From contig JAJYBH010000015.1 of NCBI GenBank assembly GCA_021779135.1, positions 1 to 39,763 of the forward strand: a stretch of DNA of 39,763 nt. The letters run 5' to 3'. Positions within the stretch are counted from its first letter, which is position 1; each line of letters begins with the position of its first letter. A model generated the notes under the pieces. That model had not been told where the DNA came from. It ran no database searches and saw nothing but the letters and a program-made list of their open reading frames with translations. Positions 38,793-39,763 of the stretch are shown here, in pieces. The position numbers and the translations under genes are program-made. Source of the stretch: Deltaproteobacteria bacterium. Its GTDB lineage: Bacteria > Desulfobacterota > Desulfuromonadia > Geobacterales > Pseudopelobacteraceae.

Positions 38793-39692
38793 ATGCACTT
38801 CAAGGTTTCCCCCTATATCCTTCTGATTCTGACCACACTATTCTGGGCCGGCAATTTTGTGCTGGGCCGGGCGGTGAACGCGGTTATCCCCCCGATCACC
38901 CTATCGTTCTGGCGATGGGCCCTTGCACTTCTGATTCTTATGCCGTTTTCCATACGGCACCTGATTTCCCAACGGTCCCTGATCCTGAGGAACTGGAAGA
39001 ACCTGGTTGTTTTCGGAATACTGGGGATTTCCTGTTTCAATACCTTTGTCTATATCGGCCTTCACTCCACGACCGCTACCAATGCGTTGCTGCTGAACTC
39101 AATCATTCCGGTGCTGATCGTAATCATCTCAAGGATATTCGCGGCAACACCGGTCTCACGAACTCAGGCCACCGGCATACTGATGTCTCTCGTGGGAGTT
39201 GTTACCATTATCTGTCGGGCCGATATCGATCGATTGCTGACCATGCGGATTAACGGAGGGGATTTGTGGGTATTCCTGGCGGTAATCTGTTGGGCTATTC
39301 ACAGCTTCCGGCTGCGGTTGCGTCCTGCAGAACTCCATCCGTTGAGCTTTCTCTCCGCAATCATCGCCATCGGACTTGTATTCATATTTCCGTTTTATCT
39401 TTGGGAGATCAGTCGTGAAGGCGGGATTACCCTTAATTTCGTTTCCTGTGCAAGCATGCTGTACGTAGGCGTTTTCCCATCGGTACTGGCATATCTCTTC
39501 TGGAATCAGGCTATTGTCGAACTGGGACCAAACAAGGCAGGACTGTTCATTCATCTGATGCCGGTCTTTGGGACCATCCTGTCTATTGTGTTTCTGGGAG
39601 AGTCGCTTCAGCTATTCCATGTGGTGGGCATCTGTCTGATATCACTCGGTATTTACATGACTACTGCACGCCCGGAGCTTGATGCCGAGTAA
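38793..39692 (+). CDS. EamA/DMT-family transporter
   Basis: ATG 38793 (MHFKVSPYILLILTTLFWAG) is chosen because the first membrane helix begins right after it; an upstream ATG at 38727 adds a non-family tail. The product (about 299 residues) has ten predicted helices in two EamA repeats: FWAGNFVLGRAVNAVIPPIT in the first, and VICWAIHSFRLRLR to LAYLFWNQAIVELGPNKAGL in the second. Members export amino acids or metabolites across the inner membrane; the substrate is unknown, though the divergent lysine-pathway gene makes an amino acid plausible. Confidence 0.87.
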   Translation: MHFKVSPYILLILTTLFWAGNFVLGRAVNAVIPPITLSFWRWALALLILMPFSIRHLISQRSLILRNWKNLVVFGILGISCFNTFVYIGLHSTTATNALLLNSIIPVLIVIISRIFAATPVSRTQATGILMSLVGVVTIICRADIDRLLTMRINGGDLWVFLAVICWAIHSFRLRLRPAELHPLSFLSAIIAIGLVFIFPFYLWEISREGGITLNFVSCASMLYVGVFPSVLAYLFWNQAIVELGPNKAGLFIHLMPVFGTILSIVFLGESLQLFHVVGICLISLGIYMTTARPELDAE

Positions 39693-39739
39693 CTGCAAGG
39701 CCAGCGACAGCCTTTTGGGAGGTGTCTTGAAATACGAAA

Positions 39740-39758
39740 GCGCCCCTATTAAGGGCGC
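39740..39758 (+). terminator. Probable terminator hairpin at window end
   Basis: GCGCCC (39740-39745) pairs with GGGCGC (39753-39758) around CTATTAA. The window ends 5 bases later, so a T-run cannot be judged. Confidence 0.5.
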
Positions 39759-39763
39759 CCGGT

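Noticed and set aside
1-39763. CRISPR array
   Set aside because: No set of regularly spaced repeats with unique spacers exists; the tandem repeats at 24402-24527 have nearly no spacers and belong to the RAYT unit.

Overview
The window looks like a chromosome segment of a Geobacteraceae (Desulfuromonadia) bacterium. Pointers are a 12-heme periplasmic c-type cytochrome, a P460-type cytochrome, the LL-diaminopimelate aminotransferase lysine route (dapA-dapB-dapL), an MglA/MglB pair, a LexA operator that fits the motif described for Geobacter sulfurreducens, and moderately GC-rich core genes. The genus is an inference from gene content.

Bases 1-8000 are accessory DNA. A complete 3,022-bp ISL3-family transposon (509-3530) has 24-bp terminal inverted repeats and an 8-bp target duplication. 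It carries cargo: a tiny basic ORF, a membrane-protein gene flanked by integron-type recombination half-sites, and an MNT/HEPN (MntA/HepT-type) toxin-antitoxin pair. To its right, four co-directional AT-richer genes (HEPN/Toprim-type Toprim protein, DUF2971 protein, PIN-like protein, HNH endonuclease) are each followed by an attC-like imperfect hairpin bounded by RYYYAAC- and GTTRRRY-like boxes. This reads as a run of chromosomal-integron cassettes without an integrase in the window, filled with defence-type genes.

Bases 8000-23450 are core genome: an HU gene broken by an in-frame TGA, lexA with an operator at its start, an MFS exporter, tRNA-Phe, an AhbD/NirJ-like radical SAM protein, mglB-mglA, tRNA-Ser, a DUF2155 lipoprotein, rnhA-plsC, a nudix / RF-like hydrolase / mutS2 operon, HNH, HAD, a CAP-domain protein, and dapA-dapB-dapL ending in a strong terminator.

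Bases 23450-25510 are a toxin-antitoxin and repeat patch: a higBA-like pair, then a BrnA-like antitoxin gene apparently split by a REP-associated tyrosine transposase (RAYT) unit with three tandem end repeats. Bases 25510-39763 hold a secreted multicopper oxidase behind a promoter with a Fur-like palindrome, a CLC chloride transporter, an NmrA-like protein, transposase relics, the 12-heme cytochrome, a cytochrome P460, a small SRPBCC / CHRD / DinB group containing a 64-bp duplication, a lysA-type decarboxylase that completes the lysine pathway at a distance from dapABL, and an EamA transporter.
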